Position numbers and translations under genes: made by a program. 64,000 bases of DNA from Bacteroidia bacterium (GTDB lineage: Bacteria; Bacteroidota; Bacteroidia; Chitinophagales; UBA2359): the NCBI GenBank assembly GCA_030427245.1, contig JAUHXA010000016.1:1-64000 (forward strand), in the 5' to 3' direction. Every line of letters starts with the position of its first letter. Positions within the stretch are counted from its first letter, which is position 1. This document shows positions 9,201 to 17,953 of the stretch, piece after piece. The notes under the pieces were generated by a model. The model worked only from the letters and a program-made list of their open reading frames with translations. It did not search any database and was not told where the DNA came from.

Positions 9201-10106
9201 TTGCTAACTACTCCCATAGATCAAACCCACTTAAATTTTTCATCAGAAAGTTTGTTTATCCTCAATATTTGCTTGGGGTTCATTATGTTTGGAATTGCGT
9301 TGTCATTGAAGTTAAGTCATTTTAAACAACTTTTTGAACAGCCCAAAGCACTTATTATAGGTTTGACTTCTCAACTGTTATTGCTTCCATTTTTGACTTT
9401 TCTGTTGATTATCCTCTTTCAGCCACAACCCAGTATCGCTCTTGGAATGATCATGGTGGCAGCTTGTCCTGGCGGAAACATTTCTAATTTTTTTGCATTG
9501 TTAGCCAAAGGCAATGTTGCTTTATCTGTTGGAATGACCGCTTTTGTTACCGTTTTGGCCACCGTTCTCACCCCCTTCAATTTTTCTTTTTGGGGCAATT
9601 TGATACCCGAAACGGCAGAGTTATTGACTGCTATTCATGTGAGTTTTAGTGAAATGTTGAAAACCGTATTGATGCTCTTGGGACTACCTTTGGTGATGGG
9701 GATGTATTTTGCCCATTATTTCCCCAAATGGACAGCAAAAATCAGTCAACCTATTCGCATTCTATCCATTGTGTTTTTTGCCGTTTTTGTGGTCATCGCT
9801 TTTGCCAACAATCTTCGCCTATTTTTAGAGTACATCCACATCATTGGAATCATTGTTTTCCTTCACAACGGCATTGCCCTGCTTGGGGGGTATACACTGG
9901 CAAAATTGGCTGGGCTACCCGATAATGATGCCAAAACCATTTCTATCGAAACAGGAATTCAAAATGCAGGTTTGGGTTTGGTCCTGATTTTCAATTTTTT
10001 TGGTGGTTTAGGAGGTATGGCAATTGTTGCAGGATGGTGGGGAATTTGGCACATCTTTGTAGGACTGAGTTTGTCTTGGTGGTGGGGGAAGAAAGTTGAT
10101 GGTTGA
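9201..10106 (+). CDS. bile acid:sodium symporter (BASS) family transporter
   Basis: A 301-residue polytopic protein with about nine or ten membrane helices. The conserved BASS segments are clear: AACPGGNISNFFALLAKGN in the first half and ISIETGIQNAGLGLVLIF in the second, which form the crossing helices and sodium sites in the family. These transporters import organic acids (bile acids, pyruvate, pantoate and others) with sodium; the substrate is unknown. The start is uncertain: no ATG lies before residue 29, and TTG at 9201 is the best candidate because the frame closes at 9177. It is convergent with the next gene, with a 4-bp gap. Confidence 0.85.
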   Translation: MLTTPIDQTHLNFSSESLFILNICLGFIMFGIALSLKLSHFKQLFEQPKALIIGLTSQLLLLPFLTFLLIILFQPQPSIALGMIMVAACPGGNISNFFALLAKGNVALSVGMTAFVTVLATVLTPFNFSFWGNLIPETAELLTAIHVSFSEMLKTVLMLLGLPLVMGMYFAHYFPKWTAKISQPIRILSIVFFAVFVVIAFANNLRLFLEYIHIIGIIVFLHNGIALLGGYTLAKLAGLPDNDAKTISIETGIQNAGLGLVLIFNFFGGLGGMAIVAGWWGIWHIFVGLSLSWWWGKKVDG

Positions 10107-10110
10107 TTTT

Positions 10111-10608
10111 CTACAAATACAATTCCGCCAACAACCGACTCAAGTTACTCAAAAAGATTTCATAGTCTTTAAATCCCAACTTTTCGACCTCTTGATTGTA
10201 TTTTGTATGCAAAGCATCCTCTGCTTTACCCGAAGGAATTACCAAATATTTGGTTTCCTGCTTGCGAGTGTAGTCGCCTAATGTAGAATACAAACGGTCA
10301 ATATCCATTTTTACGAATATCGCAATCGGCGCACTGTCTCCTTTTCGCTTGATGTCAAAAGCCGTAAACGTGTAATTGGCATCTTCTCCGTGAAAATTGG
10401 ATTTAATCTCTTTGGTATAGACCTCCGCTTTCTCCAAGTTGTTGTCCATCGCACCTTCTGCATTTTTGGAGTACTCGTCCGCTAAGTAGTTGTATTCTGC
10501 CGAAGTGATGGGATTTACCGCCACTTTAGTCGCTCCGCCCTCTTGCTGACAAGCATAAAATCCAGACGAAACCAAACAAATAAATAGGAATAAACTGATT
10601 TTTTTCAT
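10111..10608 (-). CDS. putative lipoprotein of unknown function
   Basis: A 165-residue protein with a lipoprotein signal peptide (MKKISLFLFICLVSSGFYAC, lipobox cysteine at about 20). The mature part is a single small domain without motifs I recognise. It should sit in the inner or outer membrane facing the periplasm. It is transcribed away from the transglutaminase/TPR lipoprotein gene at 10775. Confidence 0.75.
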   Translation of the reverse strand: MKKISLFLFICLVSSGFYACQQEGGATKVAVNPITSAEYNYLADEYSKNAEGAMDNNLEKAEVYTKEIKSNFHGEDANYTFTAFDIKRKGDSAPIAIFVKMDIDRLYSTLGDYTRKQETKYLVIPSGKAEDALHTKYNQEVEKLGFKDYEIFLSNLSRLLAELYL

Positions 10609-10774
10609 GATAGGTGTTGTTTTTTATTTTGTTAAATTGGGCTTTGGGCGAGAGAGCAAGAAGACGAGAAGAGAGATATTTATCAATTGGCAATCAGTGA
10701 TTAATATTTTGTGTCCGACATCTTTCGTCACTCATCCAAAGTCTAATGTAAAAGTAAGGTAAAAATAACAAGGA

Positions 10775-11695
10775 GTGAAGCACATATATTATATTTTTCT
10801 TTTGTCACTGATCTTCATTCGCTGCAATGAGGTGGTGAAAGTAGGAGAGGAGCAGCAAACCCTTTTGCAGCCTCCTCTGTGGCAAATCGTGGATACTTCT
10901 TGCACGATTGGCATCGTGGCATTGGATATGGAAAAAGCGGCAAACTTAGATGTTGAAGCAGCGCAATATCTGTTTATTGACGATTTTATCAATTTATTGC
11001 AGCCTCTTATCCCTTCAAAAACAAACTATTCCGAACAGGAAGCTCTTCAAATATTGCAAACCATAGATTATGCGATTCGACGTAATCGGCAGCAGCAAAT
11101 GGAATACGAAAGTGCGTTTAGTACCTGTATTCGCTATCGAATTTTTGACTGTGACATCAACAGCCTTCTTTACCTCACCATAGCCGAACACCTTCAATTG
11201 CCGATTTACGGCATGGTTTTACCCAAACACGTATTCGTGGTGTGGAAAGACGAGGAAAAAAATCAAGAAATCTATTGGGAAACCACAGAAGGTAAAGCTC
11301 GTTCATTGGAGTTTTACCAAAAAAAGTATGGCATTGAAGCAGAAGAAACGGGGCCAAATATGATTCTAAGTCCACTGACCAAAAAGGACTTATTGGCAGT
11401 TGTTTCCTTCAATATCGGCAAAGCCTACGCCGACAAAGATATTTTTGAGGAAGCCATCCGATACACTCGTCAAGCCATCGAACTCCGCAAAGATTGGTAC
11501 AATCCCTATTCTACAATGGCGGTTATTTACCGAAAAATGGAACTACCCGACAATGCGCTCTATTACAGTCGTAAGGCCCTGCAACTGTATGACAAAGATG
11601 CCGAAATATACAAAACAATGGCTTGGGCTTATACGGTTTTGGGTTGTGATACGGAGGCGGAGGAGGCTTTTAGAAGGTATGATATTGAGCTTTAA
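10775..11695 (+). CDS. lipoprotein with transglutaminase-like and TPR regions
   Basis: A 306-residue protein. The N-terminus is a lipoprotein-like signal (KHIYYIFLLSLIFIRC). Residues about 90-185 have the C-x-R-Y...LLYLTIAEHLQLPIYGMVLPKHVFVVW pattern of the SirB1/transglutaminase-like fold, and residues 205-306 are two or three TPR motifs. The only possible start is GTG at 10775, since the frame closes with TAA at 10766; a GGA sits directly against it. The histidine and the preceding cysteine could be catalytic, but a degenerate, non-enzymatic role is equally possible. Confidence 0.7.
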   Translation: MKHIYYIFLLSLIFIRCNEVVKVGEEQQTLLQPPLWQIVDTSCTIGIVALDMEKAANLDVEAAQYLFIDDFINLLQPLIPSKTNYSEQEALQILQTIDYAIRRNRQQQMEYESAFSTCIRYRIFDCDINSLLYLTIAEHLQLPIYGMVLPKHVFVVWKDEEKNQEIYWETTEGKARSLEFYQKKYGIEAEETGPNMILSPLTKKDLLAVVSFNIGKAYADKDIFEEAIRYTRQAIELRKDWYNPYSTMAVIYRKMELPDNALYYSRKALQLYDKDAEIYKTMAWAYTVLGCDTEAEEAFRRYDIEL

Positions 11696-11861
11696 AAGCA
11701 AAAGAAGCACATATAGTGTAAGTGTGAGTTTGTCAAGTGAATATTCCTTTCTGTAATCGTTTCATGTGCAAGGCGAATCTTTTTTTGCAAGAATTTTCAT
11801 TTCTTCAAAAACAATGTCTAAACATTTAATGTTGTAACATCGAATCATAAAATTAAACACT

Positions 11862-12728
11862 ATGAATCGCAAAAATTTTCTCAAAAAATCATTATTGGGC
11901 TTGGCTGCTACCACAGGCGTAACAGCTTTGGCTTCACAAAAATCAACCTACAACCGCTTAATGGAGCAAGTAGGCTTTAATCATTTACCAAACAAGGAGG
12001 AACAAACAATGAAAACGGTATTGCACAAAGCAAGTACAAGAGGACATGCCAATCACGGTTGGCTCGACAGTCACCACAGTTTTAGTTTTGCGAACTACTA
12101 CAATCCACAGCGTATGAATTTTGGCGTATTGCGGGTATTGAACGATGATACTGTTTCTGCAGGTCGGGGATTTGGTACACATCCACACGACAATATGGAA
12201 ATCATTTCGATTCCGTTGGAAGGAGATTTGGAACACAAAGACAGCATGGGCAATGTGGGAGTTATCAAACAAGGTGACATACAAGCCATGAGCGCAGGAA
12301 CGGGCATTTTTCACAGCGAATACAACAAGAACAAAGACCGAGATGTGAAATTTTTGCAGATATGGATGTTTCCCGACAAAAGAGATGTCACGCCTCGTTA
12401 TGACCAAATTACCCTGAAAGATACCAATAGCAATAATGCACTCCAACAAATTTTGTCGCCCAGTGCGGACGATGAAGGCGTTTGGGTACATCAAAATGCT
12501 TGGTTTCACCTCGGCAAATTGGACAAAGGAACAAATGTAAAGTATGAGGTGAAAGCTCCAAAGACCAATGGTGTATATGCCTTTGTGTTAGAAGGAAATG
12601 TGACCATTGAAGGGCAAGCACTTGGCAAACGAGATGGTTTTGGACTTTGGGAAGTGGACAAGGTTGACATTGAAGCGAGCGATGATGCACGGGTTTTGTT
12701 GATGGAAGTGCCGATGGAGATTTCGTAA
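11862..12728 (+). CDS. pirin-family protein with N-terminal export-like segment
   Basis: A 288-residue bicupin. The metal-binding residues of the pirin/YhaK family are present: H107, H109, H151 and E153, around GTHPHDNMEI and GIFHSEYN. Pirins are iron-binding; some have quercetin 2,3-dioxygenase activity. Unusually, about 49 residues precede the normal pirin start: NRKNFLKKSLLGLAATTGVTALA looks like a Tat-type signal with RK in place of RR, so the protein may be exported folded. The alternative start is the internal Met50. A terminator follows at 12789. Confidence 0.85.
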   Translation: MNRKNFLKKSLLGLAATTGVTALASQKSTYNRLMEQVGFNHLPNKEEQTMKTVLHKASTRGHANHGWLDSHHSFSFANYYNPQRMNFGVLRVLNDDTVSAGRGFGTHPHDNMEIISIPLEGDLEHKDSMGNVGVIKQGDIQAMSAGTGIFHSEYNKNKDRDVKFLQIWMFPDKRDVTPRYDQITLKDTNSNNALQQILSPSADDEGVWVHQNAWFHLGKLDKGTNVKYEVKAPKTNGVYAFVLEGNVTIEGQALGKRDGFGLWEVDKVDIEASDDARVLLMEVPMEIS

Positions 12729-12788
12729 AAAATTCAAACTCAAAGCCGCACTGGATTTTGAATGATGAACATTAAATCTTTGTTAGAC

Positions 12789-12823
12789 AAAGGGCAGCTT
12801 CAAGATGGAGTTTGCCCTTTTTT
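12789..12823 (+). terminator. intrinsic terminator after the pirin gene
   Basis: AAAGGGCA (12789-12796) pairs with TGCCCTTT (12813-12820), followed by more T residues. It is 60 bp after the pirin stop codon. Confidence 0.7.
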
Positions 12824-12948
12824 CGTCCACTCGTTGAAGCATACATGCAGTTGGTAGAATAAAGTTGTGGTACTTGGGCTTTGCAGCGATATTGCAGGTA
12901 TTATTAGTGATTAAACTATTATTATCTCATTTCAAAAACTGTAAAACC

Positions 12949-13371
12949 ATGTTTAACAAAATTTCATCTTTCTTTTCCGTTTTAGCAATTGTTACTTTCT
13001 TATTTGTATTTTCTGCAAACGATGTATTCGCCCAAAAACGCCAAATGCCTCCAGGTAATTCTACCATTCCTATTTTGTCAGAAACCGAAATGTCTTCTAT
13101 TGTTTTGGATGATTTGGATGCAGATTTGGTGAAAAAATACATCGCTATTATCATTTTGGACGAATCCGATGCGATTCCCGCAGAAACAAGGGAAGCACAA
13201 GTAGCTGCTACTTTGGTGAACAGCCTCAACAAACGACAATTGGCGACTTTCGGAAGAAACACTTCTTCGGCTGCCAAACAAAAGGCTTGTGTGGGAGATC
13301 TTTGTACAACTGCTCAGTGTAGCGATTTGAATTATGGCGATATGTGGTCATGGATGGGTTTGTGTGTGTAA
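12949..13371 (+). CDS. small secreted protein of unknown function
   Basis: A 140-residue protein. I start it at the ATG at 12949 (MFNKISSFFSVLAIVTFLFVFSANDVFA), which gives a clean signal peptide; the frame is open from 12865 but those residues lack one. The mature part has a helical stretch with LVKKYIAIIILDES and three cysteines near the C-terminus. I recognise no family. A strong terminator follows. Confidence 0.65.
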   Translation: MFNKISSFFSVLAIVTFLFVFSANDVFAQKRQMPPGNSTIPILSETEMSSIVLDDLDADLVKKYIAIIILDESDAIPAETREAQVAATLVNSLNKRQLATFGRNTSSAAKQKACVGDLCTTAQCSDLNYGDMWSWMGLCV

Positions 13372-13402
13372 ACCTTGTTTTTTTGACTTCCAATAAATAG
13401 AG

Positions 13403-13437
13403 CCGCTGATTACTTTGAGTAGTAATCGGCGGTTTTT
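13403..13437 (+). terminator. intrinsic terminator
   Basis: Stem 13403-13414 / 13421-13432 is 12 bp with one G-T wobble and a 6-nt loop, followed by five T. It separates the small secreted protein from the biotin carrier gene. Confidence 0.85.
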
Positions 13438-13439
13438 CA

Positions 13440-13471
13440 TTGTAGGTATGGTAAAAAAAATCTTAATTTTG
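13440..13471 (+). promoter_or_regulatory. Bacteroidota-type promoter of the biotin carrier gene
   Basis: TTG at 13440-13442 and TAATTTTG at 13464-13471 are spaced by 21 nt, matching the Bacteroidota consensus TTG-N17-23-TAnnTTTG. The start codon is 22 nt downstream. Confidence 0.55.
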
Positions 13472-13493
13472 TAGGAACTAAAACAACAAAACA

Positions 13494-13973
13494 ATGTATA
13501 AAGCCAAAGTAAACGACCACTTCAATTTTGACATTGACCTCCAAAACACTCCTGAAGATTGGGATATTCTGCCTTTGAAGGATGGAAAGTTCCATTTGAT
13601 TCAAAATCACCAATCGTATAATATTGAAGTAGTTAACATTGATTTGCCAGGCAAAACGGTTTTGCTTTCGGTGAATGATAAAGAGTTTGAAGTAGTATTG
13701 CAGGACAAAATGGATTTGTTGCTGGAGAAAATGGGCATCAGTGCGGAAGTGAACCAAAAGGTAAACGACATCAAAGCTCCTATGCCAGGTTTGGTATTAG
13801 AAGTCAAAGTCAAAGTAGGAGATAGAGTGGAAAAAGGAGATGCCGTTTTGGTTTTGGAGGCCATGAAAATGGAAAACGTATTGAAGTCTTCGGGGGAAGG
13901 TATCGTTGAAAGTATTGAAGTAAAAACAGGTGATGCCGTTGAGAAAAATCAAATATTGCTGAAAATGCAATAA
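13494..13973 (+). CDS. biotin carboxyl carrier-like protein
   Basis: A 159-residue protein whose last 70 residues are a biotinyl/lipoyl attachment domain with the EAMKM biotinylation motif; K125 is the expected biotinylated lysine. The first 85 residues resemble the linker region before the biotinyl domain in acyl-CoA or pyruvate carboxylase alpha chains, so this is probably the carrier subunit of a multi-subunit biotin-dependent carboxylase (acetyl- or propionyl-CoA). No carboxylase or transferase subunit is nearby, so its partner is encoded elsewhere. It has its own promoter-like element and no signal peptide. Confidence 0.85.
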   Translation: MYKAKVNDHFNFDIDLQNTPEDWDILPLKDGKFHLIQNHQSYNIEVVNIDLPGKTVLLSVNDKEFEVVLQDKMDLLLEKMGISAEVNQKVNDIKAPMPGLVLEVKVKVGDRVEKGDAVLVLEAMKMENVLKSSGEGIVESIEVKTGDAVEKNQILLKMQ

Positions 13974-14243
13974 TGGAAAATTCAAATATTTTTATTTTAA
14001 TTAGATATTTCACATAAAAACATATTGTGTTTTGTCTTATTGTTTATGTTCTTTTTAATTAGTGTTATTACTCTCATATCGGAATTGGGTATAAGAAATA
14101 TTTTTGAAGACTACGAGTATAACTCCAAAAGGTTTCATCAAATAGTCTTTTTATTGTAAAAAAAACAGTAAATTGGGTACGATTTTACCACTATATACTA
14201 AAAGCCCGCCTGTTTTTTTGTTCATTACTTAAACCCAAGTCCG

Positions 14244-17200
14244 ATGAGGAAATATTCTATACTCACGTCTTTTATCCTGTTTTTGTCCTTGTTATGTTTG
14301 CCTTCTATTCACCCTTTGTTGGCTCAGAGTAATCCCGAAAACTTTGAGTTAGGTATGAAAAAAGATTGGTACGAGAAAGCCATGAAAAAATTGGAGGAAG
14401 GAAACTATGAAGTTGCCCATGCTTATTTTACAGTAGCTTTGGAGTTGGACTCAACTTATACAGAGGCTTATTTTGGTCGAGGTCAAGCAAAAGCATCTAT
14501 GGATGACTTTAAAGATGCCATTGAAGACTATGATAAAACACTCAAGGTAAATCCAAAATTTGTGGATGCTCGTTTGGCAAAAAGCGAATCGTTGGTAGCC
14601 CAAAACAAGTTTGAAGAGGCGATGGAAAATGTTGAGAAAGCCATTGCAGACCAACCTACTTATGTAAAAGCCTATCAAACAAAAGGAAAACTTCAACTTC
14701 AACAAGGTGAATACAGTGAAGCCCTGATCACTCTCAATGAGGCAGTCGAATTGGACAGCTCCAAGGCCGCAGTGTTTGATGAACGTGCTAAAGTGTTGTC
14801 AGCTATGGGTAAATACGACGAAGCGGTGAACGACTTCAAAAAGGCCATGATTCTCGATCCCAAATTGAAGGATAGCTATTACAACAAAAACTCATCGGAA
14901 ATAGTAGCAGGTAACAACAATCCTGCCTTGGAAAAACAGACCATGTTTGTGATTGGTCTTTTGAAAACTTCTTACAACGACCATGAAAGTGCTATTAGCA
15001 CCTACAATCAACTACTCGTAAGAAACAATCAAGACAAGGAGGCTTACCTCAAAAGAGGGCTCGCATATATGAAGTTGTATAAATACAAAACTGCAATTGG
15101 CGACTTCAATAGAGCCATTAGCTTAGATGACAACTATATAGAAGCTCGTTTGAGTAGAGCAAAGGCTCATTATAAAATCGAAAAATTTGAGGACGCTCTG
15201 GTTGACTTTGACAAAGTACTTGCAGTCAATCCAACACATAGAGAAGCATTGATTGAGAGAGGACAAACCAAAATTTTGCTGAAAGATTTTAAAGGAGCCA
15301 TCAAAGATTTTGATGATTTACTGGCTAAAGACAAGCATGACAAAGCGGCTTATAGTAATCGTGCTGATGCTAAGGCTGCAATGGGTGATTATGATGGAGC
15401 GTTGTTTGATTACCACATTGCGATTGGTATGGATATCAACAACAAGGAAGCCTTCCTAAAAAGAAGTAATACTAAAATAGCCATGTCAGATTACAAAGGA
15501 GCTTTGGAGGATTTGGATGTGGTCTTAAAAATTGATGAGACTGATAAAACCGCATATAATAAAAGAGGAATTGTCAAGGCTGCTTTGAAGGATTATGTAG
15601 GTGCGATTGAAGATTTTGAAAATGCCATTTCTCTGGACAGTGAGTACCAAGATGCTTACTATAACAAAGGATTACTTCGAGTAGCCAGAAAAAACTACTT
15701 GGGAGCGATTGTAGATTTTGACCGTTCCATTAATCTTTACAACAATCACTTACTAAGCTACTTCAATCGAGCAAATGCACGTACTGGGGTGGGTGATTAT
15801 GAGGGAGCCATCGAAGACTATGATTATATCATTACACAGGGCTTCAACAACGCTTCTGTGTATTACCATCGCGCGAAAAGCTATAAGGAAATGAAAGACT
15901 ACAAAAAAGCGATTGAAGATGTTTCGATAGCTATTAGAAAGGATGCCAAGTATTTCCATGCCTTGTATGAGAGGAGTGAGCTTAGAGTCTTATCAGAAAA
16001 CTACAAGTCTGCTTTAGACGACATCAACCGATATGTAGAATTGAGAGCCAAAGATGACAGAGGCTATACGATGAGAGGGAAAATAAAAATGCTGCTCAAT
16101 CAAAACGAATCCGCCATTGAAGATTTTGACCAAGCAATTGCAATAAATATCAAAAACCAAGAGAATTACCTCAAACGAGGGCAAGCAAGAGCCTCTATTA
16201 ACCAACATCAAGCAGCAATAGCAGACTTTGACAAGGCCATTGGTATTGCACCTGATTATAGTGCAGCCTACTACTACCGTTCGGTGTCCAATGCCAAAAT
16301 CGAAAATCACACAGAAGCAATGGCAGATTTGGACAAAGCCATTGAAATCAATCCACAATTGAGTATCAATTATTTTGAAGATTCAGCAGACAACCTTTTG
16401 GCAGTCAATAGCAATGACTCCAATGACGACCTATTATTGGTCAGTGACAATAGGAATCCAGAGTACAAATTGGCGTATTACAGTAGAGCCAACTATCAGC
16501 TCTTAATGGGAAAAGATGAAGAAGCTATTGCGAGTTTTGAAAAAGTATTGGAGTTGGATAGTGAATACGAACAGGCCTACTATGGCAAAGGTTTAGCAGA
16601 ATCCAATTTGGGAAATTACCGTGCTGCAACCAAATCTTTTAAACAGGCCATTAACATACAACCCAATTATGCGGATGCCCATTATCATTTGGGAAAGATT
16701 TATATCCTGCAAGGTGAATTTACCTCAGCATTGAAGCAACTCAATCTAGCGATAGATATAGACAATCGAAATTCAGAAGCGTTTTATTATAGAGGTTTGG
16801 CTTACAGTAGATTGACTGAAAGAAAGGCCGCGATTGAAGATTTTAGTAAAGCCATCGAACTCAATCCTAAATATGTCGATGCTTACAATCAAAGAGGGGC
16901 TGCAAACTTTTCTAACAATGACTACCAAGCTGCAAAAGTTGATTTTCATATAGCCATAGCGATAGATGCCAACAATGCTGAAGTATTTAACAATCAGGCG
17001 GCTCTCAAAACGGCAATGGGCGACTATGTGGGAGCAATTCAGGATTATGACAAGGCAATCGAACTGGACAAAGATTCTAAGAATGCTTTTGTGAATCGGG
17101 CAAAAGTAAAGGCATTGCTCAACGACTTCAATGGTGCACTGAAAGACTTCAATATGACCCTACAAATGGATCCCAAATATGTTTTGGCTTACAACCTAAG

Positions 17201-17732
17201 AGGAGAAACTTACCTACAGACAGGAGAATATTTGGCAGCCATAAAAGACTTCAATAGAGCCATTGAATTGCAGCCAACAAATGCTGTTATTTACAACAAT
17301 CGAGGCATGACCCATAGCAAATTGGGAAGCTACAAAGAAGCCATTGCAGACTTTGACCGTGCTTTATCGCTCAATCCTCAACTTACTTCAGTGTATGCGA
17401 ATAGAGGAACAGCAAGAGTAAATTTGAGTTTTTACAACCAAGCTATTGCAGATCTCAACAAAGCCGTCGAACTGAATGTAAACGACAAAGACACTTACTT
17501 GATTCGTGGAAAAGCATTGGTTCAACTCAACAACTACAAGAAAGCACTTGAAGACTTTAGTAAAGTCATTGAATTGGATGCCAAAAATGCAGCAGCTTAC
17601 TACGAGAGAGGTTTGACTCAGCTTTCGTTGAATGATATAGAATCCAGCTGTAAGGACTTTAAACGTGCCGAACAATTGGGCGATAACAAAGCAACTCAGC
17701 GATTGGTAGAAAACAACTGCGGAGATAAATAA
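14244..17732 (+). CDS. giant secreted TPR protein
   Basis: A 1162-residue protein with a signal peptide (residues 1-27) followed by about 32 consecutive 34-residue TPR motifs of the form DYxGAIxDFDKAIxLDPxxxxAYxNRG. It has no catalytic domain. A short non-TPR stretch with ten or so acidic and Asn residues interrupts the array at about residues 712-735. TPR arrays form a superhelix that binds other proteins, so this is likely a periplasmic scaffold. The repeats are diverged at DNA level, so the array is old. It precedes ppk1 with a terminator in between. Confidence 0.88.
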   Translation: MRKYSILTSFILFLSLLCLPSIHPLLAQSNPENFELGMKKDWYEKAMKKLEEGNYEVAHAYFTVALELDSTYTEAYFGRGQAKASMDDFKDAIEDYDKTLKVNPKFVDARLAKSESLVAQNKFEEAMENVEKAIADQPTYVKAYQTKGKLQLQQGEYSEALITLNEAVELDSSKAAVFDERAKVLSAMGKYDEAVNDFKKAMILDPKLKDSYYNKNSSEIVAGNNNPALEKQTMFVIGLLKTSYNDHESAISTYNQLLVRNNQDKEAYLKRGLAYMKLYKYKTAIGDFNRAISLDDNYIEARLSRAKAHYKIEKFEDALVDFDKVLAVNPTHREALIERGQTKILLKDFKGAIKDFDDLLAKDKHDKAAYSNRADAKAAMGDYDGALFDYHIAIGMDINNKEAFLKRSNTKIAMSDYKGALEDLDVVLKIDETDKTAYNKRGIVKAALKDYVGAIEDFENAISLDSEYQDAYYNKGLLRVARKNYLGAIVDFDRSINLYNNHLLSYFNRANARTGVGDYEGAIEDYDYIITQGFNNASVYYHRAKSYKEMKDYKKAIEDVSIAIRKDAKYFHALYERSELRVLSENYKSALDDINRYVELRAKDDRGYTMRGKIKMLLNQNESAIEDFDQAIAINIKNQENYLKRGQARASINQHQAAIADFDKAIGIAPDYSAAYYYRSVSNAKIENHTEAMADLDKAIEINPQLSINYFEDSADNLLAVNSNDSNDDLLLVSDNRNPEYKLAYYSRANYQLLMGKDEEAIASFEKVLELDSEYEQAYYGKGLAESNLGNYRAATKSFKQAINIQPNYADAHYHLGKIYILQGEFTSALKQLNLAIDIDNRNSEAFYYRGLAYSRLTERKAAIEDFSKAIELNPKYVDAYNQRGAANFSNNDYQAAKVDFHIAIAIDANNAEVFNNQAALKTAMGDYVGAIQDYDKAIELDKDSKNAFVNRAKVKALLNDFNGALKDFNMTLQMDPKYVLAYNLRGETYLQTGEYLAAIKDFNRAIELQPTNAVIYNNRGMTHSKLGSYKEAIADFDRALSLNPQLTSVYANRGTARVNLSFYNQAIADLNKAVELNVNDKDTYLIRGKALVQLNNYKKALEDFSKVIELDAKNAAAYYERGLTQLSLNDIESSCKDFKRAEQLGDNKATQRLVENNCGDK

Positions 17733-17801
17733 TTTTTCTTTTTTTGTCTAAAACAGTTACCACAATAATAACCAACTTACCATTGGTTTACTTAACCGTT
17801 G

Positions 17802-17831
17802 GCCTGCACTCGAAAGGGTGTAGGCTTTTTT
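17802..17831 (+). terminator. intrinsic terminator after the TPR gene
   Basis: GCCTGCAC (17802-17809) pairs with GTGTAGGC (17818-17825) with one wobble, followed by six T. Confidence 0.8.
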
Positions 17832-17870
17832 ATAGCCCAAAAATAACCATTGTAGAACATTCCCTTCATG

Positions 17871-17897
17871 TTGCCTAAACTAAAAACTGTATTTTTG
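17871..17897 (+). promoter_or_regulatory. candidate promoter of ppk1
   Basis: TATTTTTG at 17890-17897 fits the TAnnTTTG box; TTG at 17871-17873 lies 16 nt upstream, slightly short of the usual spacing. It is 56 nt before the ppk1 start. Confidence 0.4.
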
Positions 17898-17953
17898 CTT
17901 TTAATTCTATTCAGACAAAATTTTTCACTTTAATTTTCATTTCACGATATTAT

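Noticed and set aside
14244-17732. Recent repeat expansion in the giant TPR gene
   Set aside because: The TPR units share residues but are well diverged at DNA level, so there is no sign of recent duplication.
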